Positions 7,933 through 16,365 of a stretch of 64,000 bases of DNA are shown here, one piece after another. Source of the stretch: an uncultured Porphyromonadaceae bacterium. GTDB lineage: Bacteria > Bacteroidota > Bacteroidia > Bacteroidales > Muribaculaceae. The stretch is from positions 1-64,000 of the forward strand of contig URMS01000003.1 in the NCBI GenBank assembly GCA_900548975.1, in the 5' to 3' direction. Positions within the stretch are counted from its first letter, which is position 1. Every line of letters starts with the position of its first letter. The notes beneath the pieces are model-generated. The model searched no databases, had not been told where the DNA came from, and saw only the letters and a list, made by a program, of their open reading frames with translations. The translations under genes were made by a program, and so were the position numbers.

Positions 7933-8526
7933 ATGAAAAAACTGTCTCTTACAGTAAAGACACTTATGGCATGCGCCATTGTGGCCGCTGCCGCATCGTG
8001 CTCCAAGCAGGAAGCGGCTCCCGTGGCTGCGGCTGCAGGCGATTCCACAGCTTGTGCCGGCCTGAAGATAGCTTATATCGATGCCGACTCCATCATGCGG
8101 TCATATAACCTGGCCAAGGAAATCGCCGAGGAAAGCCAGCGTCTGATGAACGACTATTCCCGCCAGGAACAGTCCAAGCAGCAGGAAATCCAGAACTTCG
8201 GCAACAATATCGAGCAGAAGCGTCAGAACAACGTCTACCTCTCGGAAGCATCTTTCCAGTCCGACGTTGAAAAACTGCAGAAGATGCAGAACGATGCCGC
8301 ACGCGTGCTCACCAACAAGCAGAACCAGATACAGAACACCATCGCACAGGCCCAGGCACGTCTCAACGACTCCATCATGAGCGCCGTCAACGCCTACAAC
8401 GCATCCAAAGGCTACGACGCCATCCTGCTGCGCGAATCGGGTGTTTACTTCAACCCCGCCCTCAATGTAACCGGCGACATCATCGAGGTTCTCAACGCCC
8501 GCTATACTCCGGCTCAAACCAAATAG
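7933..8526 (+). CDS. OmpH/Skp-family periplasmic chaperone, lipoprotein form
   Basis: A 197-residue protein with a lipobox AASC (Cys23) at the end of the signal peptide, so it is probably lipid-anchored in the periplasm. The mature part begins with LKIAYIDADSIMRSYN, the typical first strand of OmpH/Skp proteins, and continues as a long charged coiled-coil (residues about 70-150, rich in Gln, Lys, Glu) forming the chaperone tentacles that hold unfolded outer-membrane proteins. It is longer than E. coli Skp by some 35 residues, mostly the lipoprotein leader. It follows the 56-residue gene closely. Confidence 0.85.
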   Translation: MKKLSLTVKTLMACAIVAAAASCSKQEAAPVAAAAGDSTACAGLKIAYIDADSIMRSYNLAKEIAEESQRLMNDYSRQEQSKQQEIQNFGNNIEQKRQNNVYLSEASFQSDVEKLQKMQNDAARVLTNKQNQIQNTIAQAQARLNDSIMSAVNAYNASKGYDAILLRESGVYFNPALNVTGDIIEVLNARYTPAQTK

Positions 8527-8559
8527 CCTGTGAGGCCATAAGGGCAGCCCAGTCCCCCG

Positions 8560-9612
8560 ATGCACTCAGGAAGGCAAGCTAAAGTACTGACCGTCGGACC
8601 CGCTTTTAACGGGTTCGGCGGTCTTTCTGCACTCATGCGCATGTACCGCAGTGCCGTAGACGGCTTCAGACTGCTGCCCTATGATAGCCGTCGGGGTCAT
8701 CTTGCAGCTTTTCTGGCCGGATGCGGTTCGCTCTTTGCGCTTCCTTTCTACCGTGTCGCCGGCTACAATGTGCTGCATGCACACGCCGGAAACGGCACTA
8801 TGTTCAAACGCGCCATCAAAGCCGCTCGCTACGGCCAGGCCCTCGGCTTCCGTACCATAATACATATTCACGACGATAATTTCCGCACCACCATTACGGC
8901 CCTACCACAGAAATATATCGATACTCTGTCACACGCCGATGTGGTGGCCGTGCTGTCGGAGCGATGGAAAAGCTACTTCGCCGACACTCTCGGCTGCCGA
9001 CGCGTGGAAACCCTCCCCAATTTCACAGGCGATGTCCGTGTGGTGCGCAACCGCGCCAAGCGCCGGCCCGAAGAGCCCCTGAGGCTTCTCTTCATGGGCA
9101 AGCTGTGCGCCGAAAAAGGCATCTTCGACCTTCTGTATGCTCTGGAGCCCCTGGCGGCGAAATATCAGGGATATCTGCAGCTGTCCATAGCCGGCAAAGG
9201 CGACTCGGACGCAGTGATAGATATAATCGACCGCCTGAAACTCGACCGCATAGTGTGCTTCGAGGGCTATGTCGACCGCGAGGACAAGGACCGGCTCATG
9301 CGCCTTTCCGACATTCTGATGCTACCATCGCACACCGACGGCATGCCCGTGGGCGTACTCGAGGCCGGTGTCTACAACATGCCCTGCATCACCACCGATG
9401 TCGGAGCCATTCCCGACGTGGTCGAGCACGGGGTCAACGGCTACATCGTCGAAGCCGACCGGCCCGAACAACTTACCGAGGCAATAAAGTACTACCTCGA
9501 CAATCCGCAGCAGATACCCGTGCAGGGACAGGCTGCCCGCGACCGCATAGCCGCGTTTCTTCCCAAAAGCTTCTGTCCCCGCCTGGAGAAATTCTACAAT
9601 TCGCTGTTCTGA
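8560..9612 (+). CDS. GT4-type glycosyltransferase
   Basis: A 350-residue cytoplasmic or peripheral-membrane glycosyltransferase of GT-B fold. The N-terminal half starts with VLTVGPAFNGFGG, a glycine-rich acceptor-side loop. The C-terminal half shows the GT1/GT4 nucleotide-sugar domain: LLFMGKLCAEKGIFDLLYAL, then VCFEGYV, then the sugar-nucleotide motif PSHTDGMPVGVLEAG with the E(x7)E-type glutamate, and VGAIPDVVEHGVNGYIV. Acceptor and sugar are unknown. It stands alone after the OmpH-like gene with a 33-base gap. Its last 19 bases overlap the convergent sensor gene. Confidence 0.88.
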   Translation: MHSGRQAKVLTVGPAFNGFGGLSALMRMYRSAVDGFRLLPYDSRRGHLAAFLAGCGSLFALPFYRVAGYNVLHAHAGNGTMFKRAIKAARYGQALGFRTIIHIHDDNFRTTITALPQKYIDTLSHADVVAVLSERWKSYFADTLGCRRVETLPNFTGDVRVVRNRAKRRPEEPLRLLFMGKLCAEKGIFDLLYALEPLAAKYQGYLQLSIAGKGDSDAVIDIIDRLKLDRIVCFEGYVDREDKDRLMRLSDILMLPSHTDGMPVGVLEAGVYNMPCITTDVGAIPDVVEHGVNGYIVEADRPEQLTEAIKYYLDNPQQIPVQGQAARDRIAAFLPKSFCPRLEKFYNSLF

Positions 9613-12600
9613 CTGCGCGAGGCGTACTGGCCGGGCGTGCAGCCAAACATCGCCGCGAAGCATTTGCTGAAATAGCTCGACGAGCTGAATCCCACCATAT
9701 ACATCACCTCGCTCACCGAGAATTTGCCCTGCTCAAGAAGCATGGCGGCCTTGCGCAGACGCGTCTGACGTATATAGTCCACAGGCGATACGCCCACCAG
9801 TTTCTTTATCAGGCGGTAAAGGGTTTTCGACGGAAGCCCGGTGGCGCGGCACACGAAATCGACATTAAGGTCGGGATTCGACAGCTCACGCTCTATCAGC
9901 TCGGTGACGGCGGCAAACTGGCGCTCCTGCACCGACTCCTCGGCCGTCTCGCCGTCGGCGCGGGTCGAGCGGTCGAACAGCTCGCTCTGCCGCTGCCGTT
10001 CGGCACGTCCCAGCAGCTGGCGCACCTTGGCCGTGAGCACCGACGCCTCGAATGGCTTGGCCATGAACGCATCCACACCGCTGTCTATGCTCTCGCCCTC
10101 CATGCCGGGGTTGTCCTTGGCCGTGAGCAGTATTATGGGTATAGCTGCCGTGGCCGGATTACGGCGCATGCTGCGGCTCATTTCCAGGCCCGTCATCACA
10201 GGCATCATCTCGTCGGCTATGACAATGTCGGGCCGGAAGGTCGAGGCAAGAGCCAGACCGGCCTTTCCGTTTGCCGCCACGGCCACGTTGTAGTCGGCGC
10301 TCAGCAGCGAGGCCACAAAGCCGGCGATGGCGCGGTTGTCGTCCACCACGAGCACGCGCCGGCGCTTGTCGGTGGCCGAAGCGGCGTCGCCGGTAGTGTC
10401 GGTGCTTTCTTCGCCGTCGTCGGCACCTTCGGGCTGCGGGAATGTGAGGCGGAAAGTAGTGCCGCGCCCTGGCTCGCTCTCAAGGGCAATGTCGCCTCCG
10501 AGCACGCGCACATACTGCTTGACAAGATACAGCCCTATGCCGGTGCCCTCGCGCTCGGCGGCCGTGCGGGGCGAGCGGTAGAGCCGCTGGAACACAAGCT
10601 GCTGCTCGTCGGCGGGTATGCCCACACCGTCGTCACTAATGTCTATCTCATAGCCGTTTTCGGTGCGGCTCACGGCACAGCCTATGGTGGCATCGTCGCC
10701 CGAGTATTTCACCGCGTTCGACAGCAGATTGTTGAGCAGCGACTCGAGTTTCACGGCATCAGTGCGCACATAGATATGATTGTCGGCGGCGGTGAACACG
10801 AAGTTTCGCCCCGGCCACGATTTGCGGTAGGACTCGAATATCCCGCGGCAGAAATCCACCACATCGATACGCGAAAAGATGAGCATATCGTCGGGCGCGG
10901 CCTCCAGACGGTCGATTTCCACAGTCTGGTGTATGAGGGTGTTGAGTTTTAGCGCATTGGCATAGGCCGTCTCGACAGCATATTTGTCGGCATCGGGCAT
11001 TTTCTCCGTGCGCAGCTTGCTCAGAGGCCCTATTATCATCGACAGAGGGGTCTTGAGTTCGTGCGATATATTGGAAAGGAAGAAAAGGCGGTTGCGCACC
11101 GTGGCCAGGGCGTTGCGGCGCTCCAGATCCTCAATCTTGCGTTCGTGGCGGCGCGACGACCGTATGGTAAGCGCCGACGCTATGGCTATGGCGCCGAGAA
11201 TATAGGCGCTTACAGCCCAGGCGGTGAGATACCACGGATGTGCCACGTCGACAGTGAGCGTCACCGGCGCACGCCGCTCGCCCGACACCGCTATTTCTAT
11301 GGCATGCTTACCCGGGGTGAGCGCGGTGAGGCGTATCTTGTTGTCGCCGTCGTCGAGCAGGTGCCAGCTGTCGCCGTCGAGACGCCAGCGGAAGCGCAGA
11401 TACTCGCCGGGCGAGAACGAAGCCACGCCCACATCCACGGCCACATCGCGGTTGTCGGCGCCGAGGCGCACACGGGCCCTGCCCCCCGAGCCGGGCTCGA
11501 TATCGGCCACATGGCCGCGGTCGAGCACGCGCAGTATGGCTATGCGTTCGTCGCGCTTCTCGGCTATAAGTCGGCCCGGTTCGGCCACCACTACCACATC
11601 GGGAGCGCCGAGGATGGCCTTGCCTATGGTCCGGTCGTAGTATATTACCGAATATTCCTCCTCGGGCAGCGGCAGCATGGTCATGGAGCCGACGGCGGGG
11701 TCGAGGCTCCATACGGCATTCTGGGTGGCAATCCATATATCCGGGCCCACCGAGGCGATGGTACGTATGTTCATGTCGGAATCGGCCGGAAGGGCAACGA
11801 GGCTGTCGAGCGGCGTTCCCTCCGGCGAAAAAGCCGTCACGCCGCCGTAGAATGCCACCCACACCCGGCCGTCGGCATCGGTGCACACGCTCACCGGCTC
11901 GCCGGCGCCGCGGCTGCGCAGAGGCACGCGCGATATGGCGCCGGTTCGGGCGTCGATACGCGTCATGGCCGTGTCGCGGAAGTTGAGAATCCATTTGTTG
12001 CCGCGGGCATCGCGAACCATATCGCCGATGTAGTCGTTTGGCAGGCCGTCGGCCGAGCTGATGAGGTCGCGGGCTATGTGGGTGTTGCCCTCGCGGCGGA
12101 AGCGCTCGAGCGGCTCCACGAATATGCCGCCGAGATATCCGGCTGTCCATAGAGTGCTGTCGGCAGGCTCCTCGAGGATGGCATAGACCCAGTTGGCGAT
12201 GGCGCAGTGCGTGCTGTCGGTGAGGCGGTGCTTGCCGAATGTGTGCGATGCCCGGTCGTAGATGTTTATACCGCCGTCGGTGGCCAGCCATATGTCGCCC
12301 CGGCTGTCCTCGTAGATGTCGCGCACACGGCTGTGCGACAGCCCGCGCGCCGACGTTCCGGCCGAAAACCACTCTGGGCTGCTGCCGGGAGCCAGGCGTA
12401 TCACGCCGTTCGACCCTCCGAGCCACAGCTCGCCGCGGCTGTCACGCAGTATCGCGCCCACATCGAGGCCCTCGCCGCTGCCGGTGAGGTCGGCGATGCT
12501 GTAGATCTGCACCGGAGAGTCTATGTCGGCTATCGATATGCCGGCCTCCGTTCCGGCCCATATATTGCCCCCGCTGTCGGTCATGAGATCCCATACCACA

Positions 12601-13481
12601 TTCGACTGTATCGACGAGGCCGACCGTGCGTCGTGGCGCAACAGGCGCGGGGCCTCGCCGCGACGGAACAGGAACAGACCGTCGTCGGTGCCGGCGAAGA
12701 GCGAGTTGTCGGCGGTGAAACACAGCGCCTTCACCGAGTAGCCGTCGATGCCGTCGACAGCCTCGCAGGCGCCGGTAGAGGGAACATATCGCAGCATACC
12801 GCCTTCGGTGCCGAGGTAGAGGGCACCGTCGCGGGGATCGCGGGCTATGGAGTTGACAAATATATTTGGACGCCCCGGCGATCGGATCAGGGCTATATTC
12901 TCGAACCCGGTAGCGCTGTTATAGCGGCAGAAACCGTTGTATGTGCCTACGTACACGCTGCCGTCGGGCACGGGCAGAAGCGAATATACGGCATTGTGCG
13001 GCAGACCGGCCACGGGACCTTCGAAGCTGTCGGCTGCCGGGTCGTAGTAGTACAGCCCCGAGAGTGCACCCAGCCACAGGCGCCCGTCGTGTAGAATCAT
13101 GGCGCGGATTTCGGTCGGCGATTCGTCCCAGTGCACAGACTCTATGCGCAGAGTGGCGGGGTCGACGGCATAAAGACCGTCGTTGGTGCCGGCGTATATG
13201 CGGCCCGCGGTCTCCACCATGGCATAGACCTGCGCATGGAGCGGATAGCCGTCGGCGAATGTACAGGGATAGGTATCGTAACCGGTGAAGAGGTACAGGC
13301 CATTGTTCGACCCTATCCACGTGCGCCCGGCGCTGTCGCGGAAAATATCGAAAACTGCCCTGCGCGTGTTGTCGACACCGTAGTTGAACCAGAAGACGGG
13401 AGCCTCCGGTGCGGCGCCGATGGCACGGGCTTGGAATATGCCGCACATGGCGGCCAACAGGATAAGAAAAAACTTTTTCAT
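9594..13481 (-). CDS. Hybrid two-component system sensor/regulator of the galactan PUL
   Basis: A 1295-residue protein with all functions of a two-component system in one chain. In order: signal peptide (1-20); a long periplasmic domain of two-component propeller repeats (repeats such as DSRGELWLGGSNGVIRL and DSRGDIWLATDGGINIY); a Y_Y_Y domain (about 690-745); one transmembrane helix (about 752-773); HisKA with SNISHELKTP (phospho-acceptor His807); HATPase with DDGVGIP and GTGIGLYLVKQY; a receiver with Asp1090 in VIADEMMPVMTG; and a C-terminal AraC-type HTH (about 1180-1290). Such regulators bind an oligosaccharide in the periplasm and switch on the adjacent PUL. It is divergent from the PUL genes starting at 13677. 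All catalytic residues appear intact. Confidence 0.97.
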   Translation of the reverse strand: MKKFFLILLAAMCGIFQARAIGAAPEAPVFWFNYGVDNTRRAVFDIFRDSAGRTWIGSNNGLYLFTGYDTYPCTFADGYPLHAQVYAMVETAGRIYAGTNDGLYAVDPATLRIESVHWDESPTEIRAMILHDGRLWLGALSGLYYYDPAADSFEGPVAGLPHNAVYSLLPVPDGSVYVGTYNGFCRYNSATGFENIALIRSPGRPNIFVNSIARDPRDGALYLGTEGGMLRYVPSTGACEAVDGIDGYSVKALCFTADNSLFAGTDDGLFLFRRGEAPRLLRHDARSASSIQSNVVWDLMTDSGGNIWAGTEAGISIADIDSPVQIYSIADLTGSGEGLDVGAILRDSRGELWLGGSNGVIRLAPGSSPEWFSAGTSARGLSHSRVRDIYEDSRGDIWLATDGGINIYDRASHTFGKHRLTDSTHCAIANWVYAILEEPADSTLWTAGYLGGIFVEPLERFRREGNTHIARDLISSADGLPNDYIGDMVRDARGNKWILNFRDTAMTRIDARTGAISRVPLRSRGAGEPVSVCTDADGRVWVAFYGGVTAFSPEGTPLDSLVALPADSDMNIRTIASVGPDIWIATQNAVWSLDPAVGSMTMLPLPEEEYSVIYYDRTIGKAILGAPDVVVVAEPGRLIAEKRDERIAILRVLDRGHVADIEPGSGGRARVRLGADNRDVAVDVGVASFSPGEYLRFRWRLDGDSWHLLDDGDNKIRLTALTPGKHAIEIAVSGERRAPVTLTVDVAHPWYLTAWAVSAYILGAIAIASALTIRSSRRHERKIEDLERRNALATVRNRLFFLSNISHELKTPLSMIIGPLSKLRTEKMPDADKYAVETAYANALKLNTLIHQTVEIDRLEAAPDDMLIFSRIDVVDFCRGIFESYRKSWPGRNFVFTAADNHIYVRTDAVKLESLLNNLLSNAVKYSGDDATIGCAVSRTENGYEIDISDDGVGIPADEQQLVFQRLYRSPRTAAEREGTGIGLYLVKQYVRVLGGDIALESEPGRGTTFRLTFPQPEGADDGEESTDTTGDAASATDKRRRVLVVDDNRAIAGFVASLLSADYNVAVAANGKAGLALASTFRPDIVIADEMMPVMTGLEMSRSMRRNPATAAIPIILLTAKDNPGMEGESIDSGVDAFMAKPFEASVLTAKVRQLLGRAERQRQSELFDRSTRADGETAEESVQERQFAAVTELIERELSNPDLNVDFVCRATGLPSKTLYRLIKKLVGVSPVDYIRQTRLRKAAMLLEQGKFSVSEVMYMVGFSSSSYFSKCFAAMFGCTPGQYASRSQNSEL

Positions 13482-13492
13482 GGTCTACTTTG

Positions 13493-13522
13493 CAAAAATA
13501 GAAAATATCGGCGTATCGGCAA
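13493..13522 (-). promoter_or_regulatory. Promoter of the hybrid sensor gene
   Basis: On the minus strand a -33 TTG (13522-13520), a 19-base spacer and the -7 box TATTTTTG (13500-13493) form a full Bacteroidetes-type promoter 12 bases before the ATG. The good match fits constitutive low-level expression of the sensor. Confidence 0.65.
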
Positions 13523-13627
13523 GGAAAGAAATCGGCAAAACAGCAACACAAACCGGACACAACGCCGCGTAAAACGGTCTCCGGAGCCGTTTTGTCCGAT
13601 TTTTGTCCTATTCTGTCCGCTGTGTGC

Positions 13628-13658
13628 TTTCGGAAGATGGGACGTCTGAGTAATTTCG
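13628..13658 (+). promoter_or_regulatory. Possible regulated promoter of the PUL
   Basis: TTTC at 13628-13631, 19 bases, then TAATTTCG at 13651-13658: each box deviates from the TTTG / TAnnTTTG consensus in one position. An imperfect promoter directly ahead of the first PUL gene would suit activation by the divergent sensor. Tentative. Confidence 0.35.
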
Positions 13659-13676
13659 CATACTTCAAAAAATACC

Positions 13677-16187
13677 ATGAAATATATAACAACCATCCTC
13701 ACCATCCTTGCCGGTATACTGTGCGCCCCGGCTCTGTCGGCCCTCGACGGAGGTCCCTACTACGGCACCAACTACACCGTGCCTTTCGCCCATGCATACC
13801 GCGCTCTCGGAACACTCGGCGTGGACAGGCGCCAGGCCATAGACCGCGACGTATACCATATGTCGCGGCTTGGTCTGAATGCCTTCCGCCTCCATCTGTG
13901 GGACGTCGAGATAAGCGACGGCGACGGACACCTGCTCTCCAACGACCATCTCGACCTTGTCGACTATCTGCTGGCGCGTCTGGAAGAGCGCGGCATCAGG
14001 GCCATACTCACGGCCCAGACAAACTTCGGCAACGGCTATCCCGAACGCAACACCGACCCCAACGGCGCTTTCACATATAAATACGAAAAGTGCCATATCC
14101 ACGACACTCCCGAGGCCGTCGCAGCACAGGAGCGCTATCTGAAGGAACTGGTCGCCCACGTCAATCCCTACACCGGTCGCAGCTACGCCGACGATCCGGC
14201 TGTCATAGCCATCGAAATCAACAACGAACCCTGCCACAGCAGCACCCACGACGAAATCACAGCCTATGTCGACCGCATGGCCGCCGCCATGCGCGATGCC
14301 GGCTGGCGCAAGGACATACTCTACAATGTGTCGCACAATCTGTGGCGCACCTCGGCATTCTACCGCGCCGCCATCGACGGCACCACCTACCAGTGGTATC
14401 CCACCGGTCTGGTGCACGGCAGCACCCGCACCGGCAATTTCCTGCCCGTGCTCGACAGCTACGACATACCCTTCGACACCGTGCCCGGCTACGCCGCCCA
14501 GCCCAAAGTGGTGTACGAGTTCGACCCCGCCGACGTGCTCGACACCTACCTCTATCCCGCAGCCGCCCGCACTTTCCGCAAAGCCGGCTTCGACTGGGCC
14601 ACACAGTTCGCCTACGATCCCATCGACATGGCGCGCTTCAACACCGAGTATCAGACCCACTTTCTCAATCTCGCCTACACCCCCGGCAAAGCCATAGGCA
14701 TGGCCATAGCCGCCGAGGTGATGCGCCGCACGCCCCGAGGCGCCGACTACGGCAAATATCCAGCCGACACGGTGTTCGATGCATTCACCGTGAGCGCGCA
14801 CCGCAATCTGGCCATGCTCAACGACGGCGAGAAATACTACCACACCAACAATACCACCGAGGCACCAGTACGCCCGGCTAAGCTCAAGGCCATCGCGGCC
14901 GTTGGTTCGTCGCCCATTGTCGTCACCGACGGCACAGGAGCATACTTCCTCGACCGTCTGGGCAAAAACACATGGCGACTCGAGGTGATGCCAGACGTCA
15001 TAATCACGACCGATCCCTTCGCCAAACCGTCGCTGCGCCGCGAAGTGGCCGTGACGCTCGACTCGCCCGTGGCAATGACTCTCTCGCTGCCGGGGCTGCC
15101 CGACGGATTCCACTACAGAGGCGAGCGCGGCAGCGGACGTGCCGACGGCGGCAGCATTTCGGTGCTCCCCGGGGTATACGTGCTCGGCGCCGATGCCGCC
15201 GCAGCCGCTTCTGTCGGTCCCGACGCCACCTATGCCGATGGCACACGGCGCGTGGGCGAATACGTCATGCCTCCGATCAGCCGCCCCGACAGGCCCATTC
15301 TCGTACACAGGGCCGCCCTCTCCGCACCTGCGGGAAGTGCCCTGCACATAGCGGCCACCGTGGCCGGTGAACCCGACTCCGTGAAGATATATCCGGCCTC
15401 GGCCGACTTCTGGCGCGAGGACAACCCGCTGGTGACCATGGCCAAAACCGGAAAATATGAATACAGCGCCACCGTAGACCCCGGTATTATCGGTGAAAAA
15501 GATAGGTTTGACTACCGTATTGTGGTCTTCAAAGGCGCGGATGCCGTAACATATCCCTCGGGTGACGACGGCACACCATTGGACTGGGACTTCGGCGCGG
15601 GCCGGGGGGCTGTCGCATGCTTCACCACCGCCATGCGCCCCGCCGGAGCTTCCCTTGTCCTGCTCGATGCAACCGACGGCACCTCCGACATCGAGCTTGC
15701 CACCATCCCCGAGGCATGGAGCGCCTACCGCCTGCATGCCGCCGCGGCCACAGCCGACACGGCGCCGGCGCTGCTGCTCGAGGGCCACGACGGCCGTCAG
15801 GGTGTCGAGACCGTGTCGATAAGCCGCTATGTGGCACCGGCCGTCCGCGCTCTCGGCAACGACGTTCCTTCGGGTGCGATACAACTGCGCATAGCCGAGG
15901 CCGACAGCGTCGAGGGCCTGCGCATAGGCCTTGTCAACGCCGACGGTTTCACATTCTGGGCCGAGGCCAAAGCCGCCCCCGGAGCCATAGTCACCATACC
16001 GCTGTCCGACTTCCGCCTCGGCGAGACCCTGCTCAACCCCGCGCCCTATCCGTCGTTCCTGGGCCGGCGCTTCGTCCCTGCCGCCGATACAGCCGCATCG
16101 CTCACGCCGTCGGAAATCGAAACGGCCGTCATAGCCGCCGACGCAGTCGGCAAACTCAGCATCAAAGACTTGCAAATCATAAATTAA
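13677..16187 (+). CDS. Secreted clan GH-A glycoside hydrolase (GH5-like), first gene of the PUL
   Basis: An 836-residue protein with an ordinary signal peptide (1-22). Residues about 25-340 look like a (beta/alpha)8 barrel of clan GH-A: GLNAFRLHLWDVE, then AIEINNEPCH with candidate acid/base Glu184, then KVVYEFDPAD with candidate nucleophile Glu281; the spacing of about 100 residues fits the clan. The remaining 500 residues are probably beta-sandwich modules, of unknown binding role. I cannot fix the family: GH5 or an unclassified relative are both possible. It is separated from susC by 178 bases holding a large hairpin. Its presence in a GH53/GH2 galactan locus is unusual and may mark a mannose- or glucose-containing side structure in the substrate. 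Confidence 0.75.
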   Translation: MKYITTILTILAGILCAPALSALDGGPYYGTNYTVPFAHAYRALGTLGVDRRQAIDRDVYHMSRLGLNAFRLHLWDVEISDGDGHLLSNDHLDLVDYLLARLEERGIRAILTAQTNFGNGYPERNTDPNGAFTYKYEKCHIHDTPEAVAAQERYLKELVAHVNPYTGRSYADDPAVIAIEINNEPCHSSTHDEITAYVDRMAAAMRDAGWRKDILYNVSHNLWRTSAFYRAAIDGTTYQWYPTGLVHGSTRTGNFLPVLDSYDIPFDTVPGYAAQPKVVYEFDPADVLDTYLYPAAARTFRKAGFDWATQFAYDPIDMARFNTEYQTHFLNLAYTPGKAIGMAIAAEVMRRTPRGADYGKYPADTVFDAFTVSAHRNLAMLNDGEKYYHTNNTTEAPVRPAKLKAIAAVGSSPIVVTDGTGAYFLDRLGKNTWRLEVMPDVIITTDPFAKPSLRREVAVTLDSPVAMTLSLPGLPDGFHYRGERGSGRADGGSISVLPGVYVLGADAAAAASVGPDATYADGTRRVGEYVMPPISRPDRPILVHRAALSAPAGSALHIAATVAGEPDSVKIYPASADFWREDNPLVTMAKTGKYEYSATVDPGIIGEKDRFDYRIVVFKGADAVTYPSGDDGTPLDWDFGAGRGAVACFTTAMRPAGASLVLLDATDGTSDIELATIPEAWSAYRLHAAAATADTAPALLLEGHDGRQGVETVSISRYVAPAVRALGNDVPSGAIQLRIAEADSVEGLRIGLVNADGFTFWAEAKAAPGAIVTIPLSDFRLGETLLNPAPYPSFLGRRFVPAADTAASLTPSEIETAVIAADAVGKLSIKDLQIIN

Positions 16188-16194
16188 CCATACT

Positions 16195-16323
16195 TTCAAA
16201 GTGAAAAGTGAAAAAGGTGAAAGGTGAAGATAATAGTATCATTCGGAACCTGTAATAGCCTCCAGTAGCTATTATCTTAACCTTTCACCCTTCACCTTTC
16301 ACTTTGAACAAGTTGAAAACTTG
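16195..16323. repeat. Long intergenic hairpin between GH-A gene and susC
   Basis: Left arm 16196-16236 (units AGTGAAA and GGTGAA, ending AAGATAATAG) is complementary, with mismatches, to right arm 16269-16306 (starting CTATTATCTT, ending CACTTTGA). Beyond it is a small stem CAAGTT at 16309-16314 with AACTTG at 16318-16323. The same CTATTATC core and CAAGTT stem recur at 27949-28080. It could attenuate or stabilise mRNA at the junction before susC. Confidence 0.7.
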
Positions 16324-16365
16324 TGAAACTTAATTAACCATTATACATTTTATAAACCCATTACC

